Source: Caldisericaceae bacterium (GTDB lineage Bacteria; Calditrichota; Calditrichia; Calditrichales; Calditrichaceae). From it: a stretch of DNA of 14,053 bases. Made by a program: the position numbers and the translations under genes. Location: NCBI GenBank assembly GCA_021160885.1, contig JAGHBR010000499.1, positions 1 to 14,053 of the forward strand, given 5' to 3'. This document shows, one piece after another, positions 1 through 8,014 of the stretch; positions within the stretch are counted from its first letter, which is position 1, and every line of letters begins with the position of its first letter. The notes beneath the pieces were generated by a model. That model worked only from the letters and a program-made list of their open reading frames with translations, was not told the origin of the DNA and did not search any database.

Positions 1-73
1 CCTATTAATTCTTCGTTTCATTTAAACACTAATTCTTTCATAAAAACTAATTATTTACTTTCACATGGCGGTT

Positions 74-937
74 TTAGCCTTCCAGAGGTTCACGATGGTC
101 CAGCCAATTAGTCGGAATCTTTTTACAGCTCAGAGAAACAATTCCTCCCACAATGGCGCAGGTCGTATCGAGATCACCACCGGCAGAAACGGTTTTCCAC
201 AGCGCTTTTTCAAAATCATTGGCACAATGGGCAGCTACCCAAACACAAAAAGGAACGGTATCTTGTGCTGAAACCCGCTGGCCTGTGCCCAGTGCTTCAA
301 CCGCATAGTCAAAGTCATCTTCACTAATTTTGGAAGCTAGCAGCAATTTTTCTTTTACTTCACTCTCTTGCGTCCATTCTGCTACTATGGAGATGAAAAC
401 AGAAGGTTTAAAGGTTTGTTCCTGAGCGGCCAATCCGGCAGCCAGTGCCACGGCAATGGCGCCAGCCTGTCCCTCTGGGTGGGCATGGGTTACCATTGCC
501 GATTTACGGGCTTCTTTGACAATTCTTTTCATGTCATTATTAAAAAATGCGCCCAATGGCGCGACACGCATTGCGGCGCCATTTCCGTAAGAGCCGCCTA
601 CAAACAGTTTAGGCGCCAGTTCCCGCCAGTCGCCGCCTTCAGCAATTTTACTCAATAAACGGGCTGCGCCCCAGCCATACCCGCGCCATGGTTCTTTTGA
701 ATAGCGATAAGCAAATTTTTTGATCAGGGCGTCGGGGTCAATTGTTCCTTCTTCTTTTAACATCTCTACAATAGAAAGGGCCATGTGCGTGTCGTCCGTC
801 CATTTCCATTCACCAGGCGGTAATGCTTGTGCGTTAAGGTATTTGAGATTGGCAGGATTAAAAAACTGTTCGCCAAAAGCATCGCCTACAGAGAGACCTT
901 CTAAGCTGAGCATCATCAAACGCAGATTTTGTCCCAT
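74..937 (-). CDS. ADP-ribosylglycohydrolase (DraG/ARH family)
   Basis: This protein probably removes ADP-ribose from proteins or from small ADP-ribosylated molecules in the cytoplasm; the substrate cannot be read from the sequence. Numbered from the start chosen here (287 residues), GLSVGDAFGE lies at 14-23 and the metal-binding TDDT at 47-50. The GNGAAMRVAP stretch is at 118-127 and the second metal motif GGDLDTT is at 253-259. D48, D49, D255 and D257 are the expected dinuclear Mg ligands, and all are present. An ATG ten codons upstream (967) has no ribosome site, whereas the ATG at 937 is preceded by GGGAG at a 7-base gap, so I use 937. Length is normal for the family and no signal peptide is visible. 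No ADP-ribosyltransferase or nitrogenase gene lies nearby, so a DraG role in nitrogen control is not supported. The gene appears to be a single unit. The family call is firm; the substrate is unknown. Confidence 0.9.
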   Translation of the reverse strand: MGQNLRLMMLSLEGLSVGDAFGEQFFNPANLKYLNAQALPPGEWKWTDDTHMALSIVEMLKEEGTIDPDALIKKFAYRYSKEPWRGYGWGAARLLSKIAEGGDWRELAPKLFVGGSYGNGAAMRVAPLGAFFNNDMKRIVKEARKSAMVTHAHPEGQAGAIAVALAAGLAAQEQTFKPSVFISIVAEWTQESEVKEKLLLASKISEDDFDYAVEALGTGQRVSAQDTVPFCVWVAAHCANDFEKALWKTVSAGGDLDTTCAIVGGIVSLSCKKIPTNWLDHREPLEG

Positions 938-1367
938 CGCCAATCTCCCAAAATTACTAAAAATCATTTTAATTAAAATTGCAATAAGATGAAATTAAAA
1001 TCAAGCAGAGTATGGATGAATTGTTGTTGTTATACTTCTCTCTGCGAATAAGCCGGTAAAAACAGGAGAAATACAAGAAATCTGAGTACATTGTCTGCAA
1101 ACAAAGAAAGATTAGTTGAAAATGAGGTGGCAGAAGATTGCTTTTTGGATGCAAATTAGATGTAGTGACTAGTCTTGATTTTTTACGAGCAACTAATTTA
1201 ATCCATTACCTTTTTGGATTTATTAATCCCGGTACCATCTTGATGGCCATAAGAACCTGTTTAAATTATTTGATACTCAACTGCACTTTCTACATTAGAA
1301 ATATGATGGAGTATTCAAATTAGATTTGCATTCCAAATTTGTTAGAACTTAATAAAACTCGATGAAT
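938..1367. other. Gene-poor gap of about 430 bases
   Basis: This AT-rich stretch lies between two minus-strand genes. Open frames of about 60 codons exist on both strands (969-1154 minus, 1138-1323 plus). Their translations are low in complexity, lack ribosome sites and resemble no family I know. A weak 6-base inverted repeat (AATCCA at 1200-1205, TGGATT at 1215-1220) is the only structure I see. The promoter of the glycohydrolase gene should lie in its left part, but I cannot place it with confidence. Confidence 0.5.
945..949 (-). promoter_or_regulatory. Ribosome binding site that fixes the glycohydrolase start
   Basis: On the minus strand GGGAG sits 7 bases before the ATG at 937. The alternative ATG at 967 is preceded only by AT-rich sequence without a purine run. 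This decides in favour of the shorter protein, which begins MGQNLRLMM. Confidence 0.65.
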
Positions 1368-1748
1368 TTAAAACGGTTCTTCCAGCCAGAAAGCAGCAGG
1401 ATAATGGGTAATCTGAGCCGGGTATTGTGAAAAATCAACCAAAAGCACATCAAACTGGCGGTTAAATTGTTCGTATTGCGGATTTTGTTCTAAAAAACCG
1501 TAAGCGGTTTCTATCATCTTTTTTCGCTTGATTTTGTTTATGCGATATTCTGGTAAATCCAGCGGTTTAGCCTGGTAGCTTTTTACTTCCACAAAAATTA
1601 AGATTTCATCCTTAATTGCGATTAAATCAATTTCTCCATGTCCGTAGCGAAAGTTACGACTGACGATCTTGTACCCCTCTTTTTTCAAATAAGCTTCTGC
1701 TAATTCCTCTCCACGGGCGCCAAGTGATTGCTTTTTTGTTTTAGACAT
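1368..1748 (-). CDS. YraN/UPF0102 family endonuclease-like protein
   Basis: This is a 126-residue cytoplasmic protein of the YraN (UPF0102) family, which has a restriction-endonuclease-like fold; its cellular role is not established. The family signature is clear. LGARGEELAEAYL is at 9-21, a G-Y-K-I-V-x-R-N-F strand at 25-33, HGEIDLI at 37-43 and IFVEVKSY at 51-58. D41, E54 and K56 form the expected PD-(D/E)XK catalytic set. Length is typical (about 115-130). Only a weak TTGAG precedes the ATG at 1748, but no better start exists because the family N-terminus begins only a few residues later. In many bacteria yraN sits beside rnhB or the dprA region. Here it stands alone, divergent from the nucleotidase gene across about 80 bases, so the two probably share a promoter region. 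Confidence 0.92.
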   Translation of the reverse strand: MSKTKKQSLGARGEELAEAYLKKEGYKIVSRNFRYGHGEIDLIAIKDEILIFVEVKSYQAKPLDLPEYRINKIKRKKMIETAYGFLEQNPQYEQFNRQFDVLLVDFSQYPAQITHYPAAFWLEEPF

Positions 1749-1827
1749 GTTGTGCTCAAGTTGATTTTACTCAAAGCAAAAATATTCGTACTTTTCATTA
1801 GTTGCAATTATTTTAACGGAGAATAAA

Positions 1828-3516
1828 ATGTTTAAGCTAAATTTTAATATTCGCTCATTGAAACGGCTGCTGACTGGTGCACTGTCACTTCTTTTATTAT
1901 TGGCGACCAATCTGTTTTCAAGGCAGATTGACACGCTTTACATCTTACAAACCACCGATGTTCACGGTCGAATTTATCCTTACAATTATTTTACGGATCA
2001 GCCGGCGCCTTACGGACTGGCTCGGGCCTTTACAAAAATTTCTAAATATCGGCAGCAACATCAAAATGTGCTCCTGATTGATACTGGCGATCTGCTGCAG
2101 GGAACGCCATTAGCCTATTATTTTAATAAAGTTGAAAGATCCCGTTTAAATCCCTTAATTTTAACCTTAAATTACATGGGCTATGATGCTTTTACGGTTG
2201 GCAACCATGATATTGAACAGGGGGTGCAAGTTTATTACAAAGCCATGCGCGAATCGAATTTTCCATGGCTAAGCGCCAATAGCGTTTTGCCGGATGGTCG
2301 CACCTTTTTTGAACCATACGCCTTGTTCGATGTTAATGGCGTCAGAGTTGGAATAATTGGTTTAACCACGCCTGGCATTCCCATGTGGCTGGATTCTACC
2401 CTCTATCCCGGCATCAACTGGCAGGACATGGTAGAAAGCGCCCGTTTTTGGGCAAAAGAGCTAAGGCCGCAGGTTGATGTGCTGGTGGGCTCATTTCATG
2501 CCGGCTTGAATGCGGATTACAGCGCCGAACAAACCAATCGTCTGGGCCTGCCCAATGAAAATGCCGCTCGTCTGGTAGCCGAAAAGGTGCCCCTGTTCGA
2601 TGTAATTTTTGCAGGACATTCGCACCGGGAAGTGGGCAGGAAAGCTCGATTAAATGTGGAGAAAAAGTCCGACAATGTTGTGCAAAACAAACAACGCATG
2701 ACACTGCTATTAAATTCAGGTTCCTGGGCGCGCAATCTAGCAGTTGCTCAGATTATTGTCGAAGCAGATAATGAAAAATATTTCGTTAAATCCATTGATG
2801 GCTGGCTGGAGCCTCTAAAAAATGTTCCGCCATCCAAAGCAATCCTTGATTTAATGCTTCCCTACCACAAAAAAATTCTTGAATATACGCAAATGGTTAT
2901 TGCCACTTTAACCGACACTTTGAGCGCCACTAAAGCCAGGTGGCAGGATACTGCTTTTATGGATTTGATCCATCAAGTGCAACTTTTCTATTCAAAGGCA
3001 GACATCTCATTTGCGGCCTGTTTTGATGATCGTTTTATTCTGCCGCCCGGACCGCTTAAAGTGAAGGATGTTTACAAAATGTACCGCTACGAAAATTCCC
3101 TTTACACGGTATTGCTGACCGGACAGCAGATCAAAGACTTTTTAGAATTTTCGGCCCGTTATTTTGAATTCAAAAATGGAAACATCAGCACAAATCCCAA
3201 AATGGCCGGTTACAATTACGACATGGCCGAAGGGATTGCTTATAAAATTGGTGTGCGCCAGCCGGTGGGATCTCGCATTGTGGATTTAATCGATTTGAAA
3301 ACGGGTGAGCCGCTCGATTTAAATAAAACCTACAAGGTAGCAATGAACAGTTACCGGGCTACCGGTGGGGGAGGCCACATGGCAGCGGCCAAAGCCAGCA
3401 ATGCGCCGGTAATTTTTAAATCTGATGAAGAAATCCGAAATCTGTTGATTGATTACTTAAAAACCAAAAAAGTGATTAATATTAAAGCCAATCAAAACTG
3501 GAAGTTGATTTATTGA
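1828..3516 (+). CDS. Secreted CpdB/UshA-type metallophosphoesterase (5'-nucleotidase family)
   Basis: This is probably a periplasmic enzyme that hydrolyses nucleotides (5'-, 3'- or 2',3'-cyclic) so that nucleosides and phosphate can be taken up. It has 562 residues. A Sec signal is at about 1-31 (KRLLTGALSLLLLLATNLFS), followed directly by the catalytic domain. The metal and active-site motifs are TTDVHGR (D44, H46), DTGDLLQG (D88), GNHD (N126, H127), GSFHAG (H224) and GHSH (H264, H266), all intact. The C-terminal nucleotide-binding domain (about 360-530) contains YNYDMAEGI at 462-470 and SYRATGGGGHM at 508-518. The wording of these last motifs is closer to CpdB/YfkN than to UshA, so 2',3'-cyclic-nucleotide phosphodiesterase/3'-nucleotidase activity is the first guess. 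GGAG lies 6 bases before the ATG. There is no lipobox or LPXTG anchor, so the product is likely soluble in the periplasm. Confidence 0.9.
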   Translation: MFKLNFNIRSLKRLLTGALSLLLLLATNLFSRQIDTLYILQTTDVHGRIYPYNYFTDQPAPYGLARAFTKISKYRQQHQNVLLIDTGDLLQGTPLAYYFNKVERSRLNPLILTLNYMGYDAFTVGNHDIEQGVQVYYKAMRESNFPWLSANSVLPDGRTFFEPYALFDVNGVRVGIIGLTTPGIPMWLDSTLYPGINWQDMVESARFWAKELRPQVDVLVGSFHAGLNADYSAEQTNRLGLPNENAARLVAEKVPLFDVIFAGHSHREVGRKARLNVEKKSDNVVQNKQRMTLLLNSGSWARNLAVAQIIVEADNEKYFVKSIDGWLEPLKNVPPSKAILDLMLPYHKKILEYTQMVIATLTDTLSATKARWQDTAFMDLIHQVQLFYSKADISFAACFDDRFILPPGPLKVKDVYKMYRYENSLYTVLLTGQQIKDFLEFSARYFEFKNGNISTNPKMAGYNYDMAEGIAYKIGVRQPVGSRIVDLIDLKTGEPLDLNKTYKVAMNSYRATGGGGHMAAAKASNAPVIFKSDEEIRNLLIDYLKTKKVINIKANQNWKLIY

Positions 3517-3596
3517 TTTTGTTGGTATTTTTATTGCCCTAATTGCTGGTGAAATAGATAAAAAGGGAAAAACTTTCAGGTAAGAGAGCTATTTAG

Positions 3597-3648
3597 GTTT
3601 CACGCAGATTTTTAAAAATAAAATAATCAGCAAACATCTGCGAGAAAC
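3597..3648. repeat. Imperfect inverted repeat in the gap between two plus-strand genes
   Basis: The arms are GTTTCACGCAGAT (3597-3609) and ATCTGCGAGAAAC (3636-3648). They are complementary at 12 of 13 positions and are separated by a 26-base A/T-rich centre. The large loop and the lack of a T-run make a rho-independent terminator unlikely. It could be a dispersed intergenic repeat or a structured RNA segment. The rest of the 217-base gap (3517-3733) shows nothing else I can name. Confidence 0.6.
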
Positions 3649-3717
3649 AACTGTTTTGACATGTTGCTTGCTGCTCTTTGTGGACCTATTAATCATTAAA
3701 TTTTACCAGGCGATTTG

Positions 3718-3723
3718 AGGAGG
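3718..3723 (+). promoter_or_regulatory. Strong ribosome binding site for a TTG start
   Basis: AGGAGG lies 10 bases before the TTG at 3734. It is the only strong Shine-Dalgarno sequence near this gene and supports the TTG over the in-frame ATG at 3791. The ATG would remove the basic N-terminal part of the signal peptide. Confidence 0.7.
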
Positions 3724-3733
3724 GATTACAAAA

Positions 3734-5683
3734 TTGTTTTACGCAAGTTTTTACCTGAAATTGCGAAAACGACTTCCCTTAATAAGCGCAATGGCTTTTT
3801 TATCTCTTTTTATCTCATGCCAAACAAATCATTGGGCCAGCCGTCTGGATTGGACGGAGCTATCGCTGGAAAAACTTCCGGATTCGAGCAATTATCCTAT
3901 GGCTCATGCCGTGGTTCTTCTGGATGAAGGAAAGGTTTCCATCGAAGGGCAGGGCGAAATTAAGCTGACGCATTTTGATCGTCACAAAGTGATTCGTATT
4001 TTGGATCGTGGCGGATTGGCTTACTGCAATGTGGTTATTCCTTACACACCGGGCAGTTCCATTGTTGAGGAAATTAAAGCCCGCACCATTCATCCGGACG
4101 GCCGCATTACGGTTTTGGATGCCAAACAGATATTTGATGTTTTCCTTTACCCAAACTTCATTTTTTACGCCGATCAAAAAGCAAAAAAGTTCACCTTTCC
4201 CGATGTGGAGCCTGGTGATGTGATTGAATTTCGTTACAGTATGGTTTTTGAAAATTTGACACTTTATCATAGTTGGAGTTTTCAGAATTTTATTCCGGTT
4301 TTGCGTTCCCGCTTTGAAGTCTCTTTTCCTTCTTCCTGGAAATTGCATCACAAAGTTTATCACTATCCGTTGGAACCAGACAGTGTAAAACGCCCCAGTG
4401 GCTTTAAAACGATTTATCGTTGGCAGATGAAAGATATACCGGCCTTGGCTAGAGAGCCGGCTATGCCGCCTGTACCGGATGTGGCTATCTATTTGCTGTT
4501 TGCGCCCTTGGGCTTTGAAAACTGGAAAGATGTAGCTAACTGGTACTTTGAGTTGAGTAATAAGCGGATGAATCCTACTTCTGAAATAAAACAATTTGCG
4601 CAAAAATTAGTCAAGGGAGCCAATAACGAGCAGCAAAAGTTAGAAATAATTTACAATTGGGTGAGAGATCATATCCGTTACATTGCCATTGCCATTGGAA
4701 TTGGCAGCTATCAACCTCATTTCGCCAGTGAAGTTTTTAAAAATCGATATGGTGATTGCAAAGACATGGTTTCCTTGATGTGTGCCCTGGGCCGGGCCAT
4801 TGATTTGAAGATTTACCCCGTTTTGGTTTCCACGCGTCAAAATGGCCGGTTAGATACCAGTCTGGCTACGCCTTTTCGTTTTAATCATGTGGTTGCGTTG
4901 GCTCAGTTACCAGATGGTCGTAAGTTCTATCTCGATCCAACTCACAAAGGCGCGCCTTTCGGTTACTTACCCTGGTACATGCAGGATGTTTATGGCCTGG
5001 TTATTAGAGATAACGATCAGTATGAATTAATCCATATTAAGCCTTTTTCGAATCAAAATAATTTTATCACTATTAAAGGGCATATTGAATTAAAAAATGA
5101 TGGTAACGCACAGGGACGTCTGAGTTTTACCTTTCACGATGAACCGGCCGTTCAACTAAGAGCGGCCTTATTACCGGCCAATAGAACTGATCAAAAACGC
5201 TGGCTGGAAAATTTTTTGTGCCAAATGGATCTGCCTTTTAAAGTGAAGGAATTTAAAATAAATGGCTTAAAAAATTATTCAGATTCGATAACTTTAGTCG
5301 TTAAGTTTCTCTTTTCACCAGGTAAAACAGAGTTTGCTTTCGTGCCGGGGAAACTAATTCAACCGAAATTATGGAAATTATTTCGTGCTACGAGTCGGGT
5401 ACATCCGCTACAATTTGGCTACCGTTTTACCCGCCAACTGGATCTTGCTTTAAATTTTCAGAGTGACTGGCAGCTTAAAAGCCAGCCAGTTACTAGGCCT
5501 ATTAATTCAAAGTTCGGTTCATGTAACATAAGATCAGATTTAACTAAAAGAGGGCAATTAAAAATCACAGGTCAATTTCATCTGGAAAAAACTTACCTTT
5601 CTAATGAGGCTTATCAGGATTTCAGAAATTTTCTGGATCAGGCTCATCAATTGACTTCGCAGCCGATTATGTTTAGCAAATAA
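3734..5683 (+). CDS. DUF3857 and transglutaminase-like domain lipoprotein
   Basis: This 649-residue envelope protein's function is not established; the family is common in Bacteroidota and relatives. The N-terminus (KLRKRLPLISAMAFLSLFISC) is a basic region, a hydrophobic core and a cysteine at 29. It looks like a lipoprotein signal, although the lipobox (F-I-S-C) is imperfect. A DUF3857 beta-sandwich region spans about 55-235. The transglutaminase-like core at about 300-405 carries the full cysteine-protease-type triad: C342 in YGDCKD, H385 in FNHVV and D401 in LDPT. A beta-rich C-terminal region follows to 649. Since the triad is intact, peptide or amide chemistry (protease or cross-linker) is possible, but the substrate cannot be inferred. 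Translation starts at a TTG with a strong AGGAGG. The preceding nucleotidase gene is on the same strand 217 bases away, too far to assume one operon. A long antisense frame inside this gene is a shadow. Confidence 0.88.
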   Translation: MFYASFYLKLRKRLPLISAMAFLSLFISCQTNHWASRLDWTELSLEKLPDSSNYPMAHAVVLLDEGKVSIEGQGEIKLTHFDRHKVIRILDRGGLAYCNVVIPYTPGSSIVEEIKARTIHPDGRITVLDAKQIFDVFLYPNFIFYADQKAKKFTFPDVEPGDVIEFRYSMVFENLTLYHSWSFQNFIPVLRSRFEVSFPSSWKLHHKVYHYPLEPDSVKRPSGFKTIYRWQMKDIPALAREPAMPPVPDVAIYLLFAPLGFENWKDVANWYFELSNKRMNPTSEIKQFAQKLVKGANNEQQKLEIIYNWVRDHIRYIAIAIGIGSYQPHFASEVFKNRYGDCKDMVSLMCALGRAIDLKIYPVLVSTRQNGRLDTSLATPFRFNHVVALAQLPDGRKFYLDPTHKGAPFGYLPWYMQDVYGLVIRDNDQYELIHIKPFSNQNNFITIKGHIELKNDGNAQGRLSFTFHDEPAVQLRAALLPANRTDQKRWLENFLCQMDLPFKVKEFKINGLKNYSDSITLVVKFLFSPGKTEFAFVPGKLIQPKLWKLFRATSRVHPLQFGYRFTRQLDLALNFQSDWQLKSQPVTRPINSKFGSCNIRSDLTKRGQLKITGQFHLEKTYLSNEAYQDFRNFLDQAHQLTSQPIMFSK

Positions 5684-6069
5684 AATTCAAATATCGAATT
5701 CTGTAAACTTTACATTTTTTTAATGAAACCTTTGAAAAGATCATTAAGAATGTCATTCACACACAGGCGGGAATCTTTAAGTTATTGTAAATGGTTCTTC
5801 CGGCAATTGAGTATAAAATTTGCAAAAAAAAATAGGACATGATTAGAATACTTCCTTCAAAAAATGACACGTTTTAGCGTGCCAAAATTTTCAAACTCAT
5901 TGAACTTCTAAGATATTGCTTTTTTGGTTGCGGCTATGCTGCCTTAGAATTGATATTTTCATAGGTAAGTTTTGTAGATTCGATTCTTAATATTGAATTT
6001 AGTTTTACAGGAACAGCGGCTGTATCTCCTGAAATTAGGACGGAATCATGTAATGGACTCCAAAATTAT
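5684..6069. other. Convergent intergenic region of 386 bases
   Basis: This stretch lies between the 3' ends of two convergent genes. Apart from the weak terminator at 5702-5721 it contains one more structure. CAGGA+ACAG pairs with CTGT+TCCTG (6008-6031), a 9-base-pair stem with a 3-base bulge and a CGG loop. It has no T-run on either strand, so it is not a standard terminator, though it could protect the 3' end of the minus-strand transcript. No coding frame of interest is seen. Confidence 0.45.
5702..5721 (+). terminator. Possible weak terminator after the transglutaminase gene
   Basis: TGTAA and TTACA form a 5-base A/T-rich stem with a 3-base loop, followed at once by seven T residues. It lies 18 bases after the stop codon, in the right place, but the stem is weak. 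Confidence 0.35.
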
Positions 6070-7326
6070 TTAATCTGTGGAATGGTATTTCATCTGCCTG
6101 AGTAGGTAAAAACTGACGACCATGCTCACATTAATCGGCAAAATAAAGCAAAAAGCCATCAGGTTATCCTGGTCAAAGAAAGGCAAAATTATTTTTAAAA
6201 CAATGAGCAGCAATGCGCCTGAAAACTGAAGCAGCCACAGGTATTTTAAACCTCGCCATGCCCAGTCTTTTTCACTGGCCAGAAAAATAGCCAGCACCGC
6301 AACGCCCAGCGAAAGCGGATGCGCCAGAAACAGGTTCTCATTTCCAAAAGTGACATCGTGCTCGGTAAAAAACATTAAAAAAAATAATACGCTGCCAACA
6401 AGGCCCAAAAACAGACCGATTAAAAAATTGTACAAACTAAAAATCAACGTAAACCAGCGAAAGGGCCGGCGGCTCTGGCGCCAGCTTGTAAATAGAATAA
6501 CAGCAGCCAGAATTAAAGCTATGATTAATGTTGGCCATTCGTCGTGGGGAACGGTTTGCGGCACAGGCGAACGTTTTGCTTTAAACCAATAGGTTGGAAC
6601 GCCAGCCAGGGCTTGAGATTGTCCGTAACTATTTGTGTAAGTCACCTGTTGCACGTATTGTTCCAGAACATCCGGTAAAAACATTTCGTCCCATTTTTTA
6701 ATCGGTTGATCGATGCGGTCGCTCATCCAGAACATCAAAATCCATTCCAGAGGTAGATTGCGTGAGGTGTAGCGTTTTGTGTGGTCGCGCAAGGACATGG
6801 TAGCGGGCACATCCATGGCATGATGAAACTGACCATCTACAGCCTGGTCAATCAGGTCGCGTAATCGCGTAGCGCAATTGTCGTAATAATGGTGGTAAAG
6901 ATATTTTTTGTTTTGAGGAAGTATGTTCCATTCCAGCTTAGCAGCCAGTTGTAATCGTTTGCTTAAAGGGATGTGTAAGCGAAGCAATTGAATGGTTCGG
7001 TTTTGGCTGCGGTAGTAGCGAAAGTAAGAATTAACCGAGGCGCGTCCCACTTCAAAAATCAAACGGCCTTGGACAAAACGCCACAAAAAATTGTTGTCAA
7101 ACGAGTACAACCCATAATTGTAAATAGCGGATTGATGAAGTAAAGAATCTTCAACGATCATTGCAATGTGCCCCCAGTAAGAGGGGATGTCGTCTCCCGG
7201 ACCAAACGTAACCAGGTAAAACTGAAGATTTTCGGGCTTACTTTGCCCATTGCCCCAGGGCATAGGAGTGGCAAAAGTCAGATGAAAACCGATTAACACT
7301 AAAAAAAGTAAGTAAAATCGTTTCAT
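6070..7326 (-). CDS. DUF4105 (Lnb N-terminal periplasmic domain) membrane protein
   Basis: This is a 418-residue inner-membrane protein of unknown function with a periplasmic domain at the front and membrane segments at the back. A signal sequence or first segment is at 1-20. The DUF4105 domain spans about 32-225, with the two hallmark motifs SYWGHIAMIV (H53) and YYDNCATRLRDLID (C151). In this family the conserved H and C suggest a papain/NlpC-like thiol site, which is an inference and not proven. The C-terminus has about five hydrophobic segments (roughly 266-282, 291-308, 309-320 with its surroundings, 335-351, 364-384 and 390-409), with acidic and basic loops between them. Upstream of the ATG at 7326 only AAGAAG-like purines are seen. 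The gene converges on the transglutaminase lipoprotein gene. Both neighbours carry a putative cysteine-based active site outside the membrane, but they are not co-transcribed. Confidence 0.85.
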   Translation of the reverse strand: MKRFYLLFLVLIGFHLTFATPMPWGNGQSKPENLQFYLVTFGPGDDIPSYWGHIAMIVEDSLLHQSAIYNYGLYSFDNNFLWRFVQGRLIFEVGRASVNSYFRYYRSQNRTIQLLRLHIPLSKRLQLAAKLEWNILPQNKKYLYHHYYDNCATRLRDLIDQAVDGQFHHAMDVPATMSLRDHTKRYTSRNLPLEWILMFWMSDRIDQPIKKWDEMFLPDVLEQYVQQVTYTNSYGQSQALAGVPTYWFKAKRSPVPQTVPHDEWPTLIIALILAAVILFTSWRQSRRPFRWFTLIFSLYNFLIGLFLGLVGSVLFFLMFFTEHDVTFGNENLFLAHPLSLGVAVLAIFLASEKDWAWRGLKYLWLLQFSGALLLIVLKIILPFFDQDNLMAFCFILPINVSMVVSFYLLRQMKYHSTD

Positions 7327-7427
7327 TTTTATTTTTTCTTCTTAATTAAAAAGAGAAAATTAAACTTCACGGAAATACGTTGCAAACTTAAAACGGGAAA
7401 CCTTTTTGATTTAGAAAGCGGCAGCAA

Positions 7428-7498
7428 ATAAACCGTAATGAACGTGACGAATTCGCCATATTCGCAAAAGGAAAATGGAAAATATTAAAAATCACGTA
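7428..7498. repeat. Diverged solitary copy of the 109-base repeat
   Basis: Positions 7428-7459 match 13613-13644 at 26 of 32 bases, without gaps. The similarity continues with an A-rich stretch ending in TTAAAAATCAC at about 7494, which parallels 13645-13680. The copy sits in the 295-base gap upstream of the DUF4105 gene and downstream of the thioredoxin gene. The rest of the gap (7499-7621) shows a T9 run and a 6-base hairpin (GTAAAG 7593-7598, CTTTAC 7608-7613) too weak to call a terminator. Confidence 0.65.
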
Positions 7499-7621
7499 AC
7501 ATTTATTGATTGTTTTTTTTTGCGAGTTTTGAGGAAGAAATAAAATCGCTACTTACGCTACGAACCTAAATATGTGAAAGATTGTACTGTACGTAAAGGT
7601 AACCTTTCTTTACCATTAGGA

Positions 7622-8014
7622 TCAATTTTCCAAAAGTTTACGAATAGCCGTTTCGTTACGTGCGCCTACCACAAAGGAGCGAATTTTTTGGTCTTCTACC
7701 AAAACCAATGATGGCGTGCCCATCACGCCAAATTGTTTACCAATTTCCAAATCATTCGCCAGATTAATCTTTAAAATGTTGCTAAACTCTTTTTGCAAAC
7801 GGTCAATGATCGGCGTCATGACTTTGCAGGCCGAACAGGTGGGAGTGTAAAAATAGAGTAGAGTTCGTGTGTTCCTGGCCAGAGCTTTGCCAATTTTGCC
7901 ATCGACATGTGGAACAGGTTTACCGCGTTTTAAAACGCCCTGTAAACGGGTGTAAATTTGAATGAACAAAATAAAACCAATAAAGATCATTACGATGTAA
8001 AAAAGAATATCCAT
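7622..8014 (-). CDS. Membrane-anchored thioredoxin-family protein
   Basis: This 130-residue thiol-disulfide protein is tethered by one N-terminal membrane helix (about 3-20). The thioredoxin domain spans about 45-130, with the active site CSAC (C60, C63) and the cis-proline in GTPSLVLV (P101). Basic residues directly after the helix (R23, K29, R30, K32) suggest by the positive-inside rule that the domain faces the cytoplasm, which is an inference. It is the last gene of a three-gene set. Its ATG overlaps the stop of the DUF6132 gene by one base (TAATG), so translation is probably coupled. A cytoplasmic, membrane-bound thioredoxin would suit delivery of electrons to, or from, the small membrane protein encoded just before it. 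A periplasmic TlpA-like orientation cannot be excluded. Confidence 0.9.
   Translation of the reverse strand: MDILFYIVMIFIGFILFIQIYTRLQGVLKRGKPVPHVDGKIGKALARNTRTLLYFYTPTCSACKVMTPIIDRLQKEFSNILKINLANDLEIGKQFGVMGTPSLVLVEDQKIRSFVVGARNETAIRKLLEN

Noticed and set aside
1138..1323. 61-codon plus-strand frame in the gap before the YraN gene
   Set aside because: No ribosome site, no recognisable motif, and its composition equals the surrounding AT-rich non-coding DNA.
3860..4603. Long minus-strand open frame (247 codons) inside the transglutaminase gene
   Set aside because: It is antisense to a gene with clear catalytic motifs. The translation is low in recognisable features and has no ribosome site.
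5748..5776. Decayed REP-like element (GTCATTC and GGGAATC)
   Set aside because: Only a few complementary bases remain (ATTC with GGAAT); too weak to call.
7593..7613. Terminator after the thioredoxin gene
   Set aside because: A 6-base stem with a 9-base loop and no T-run on the minus strand.
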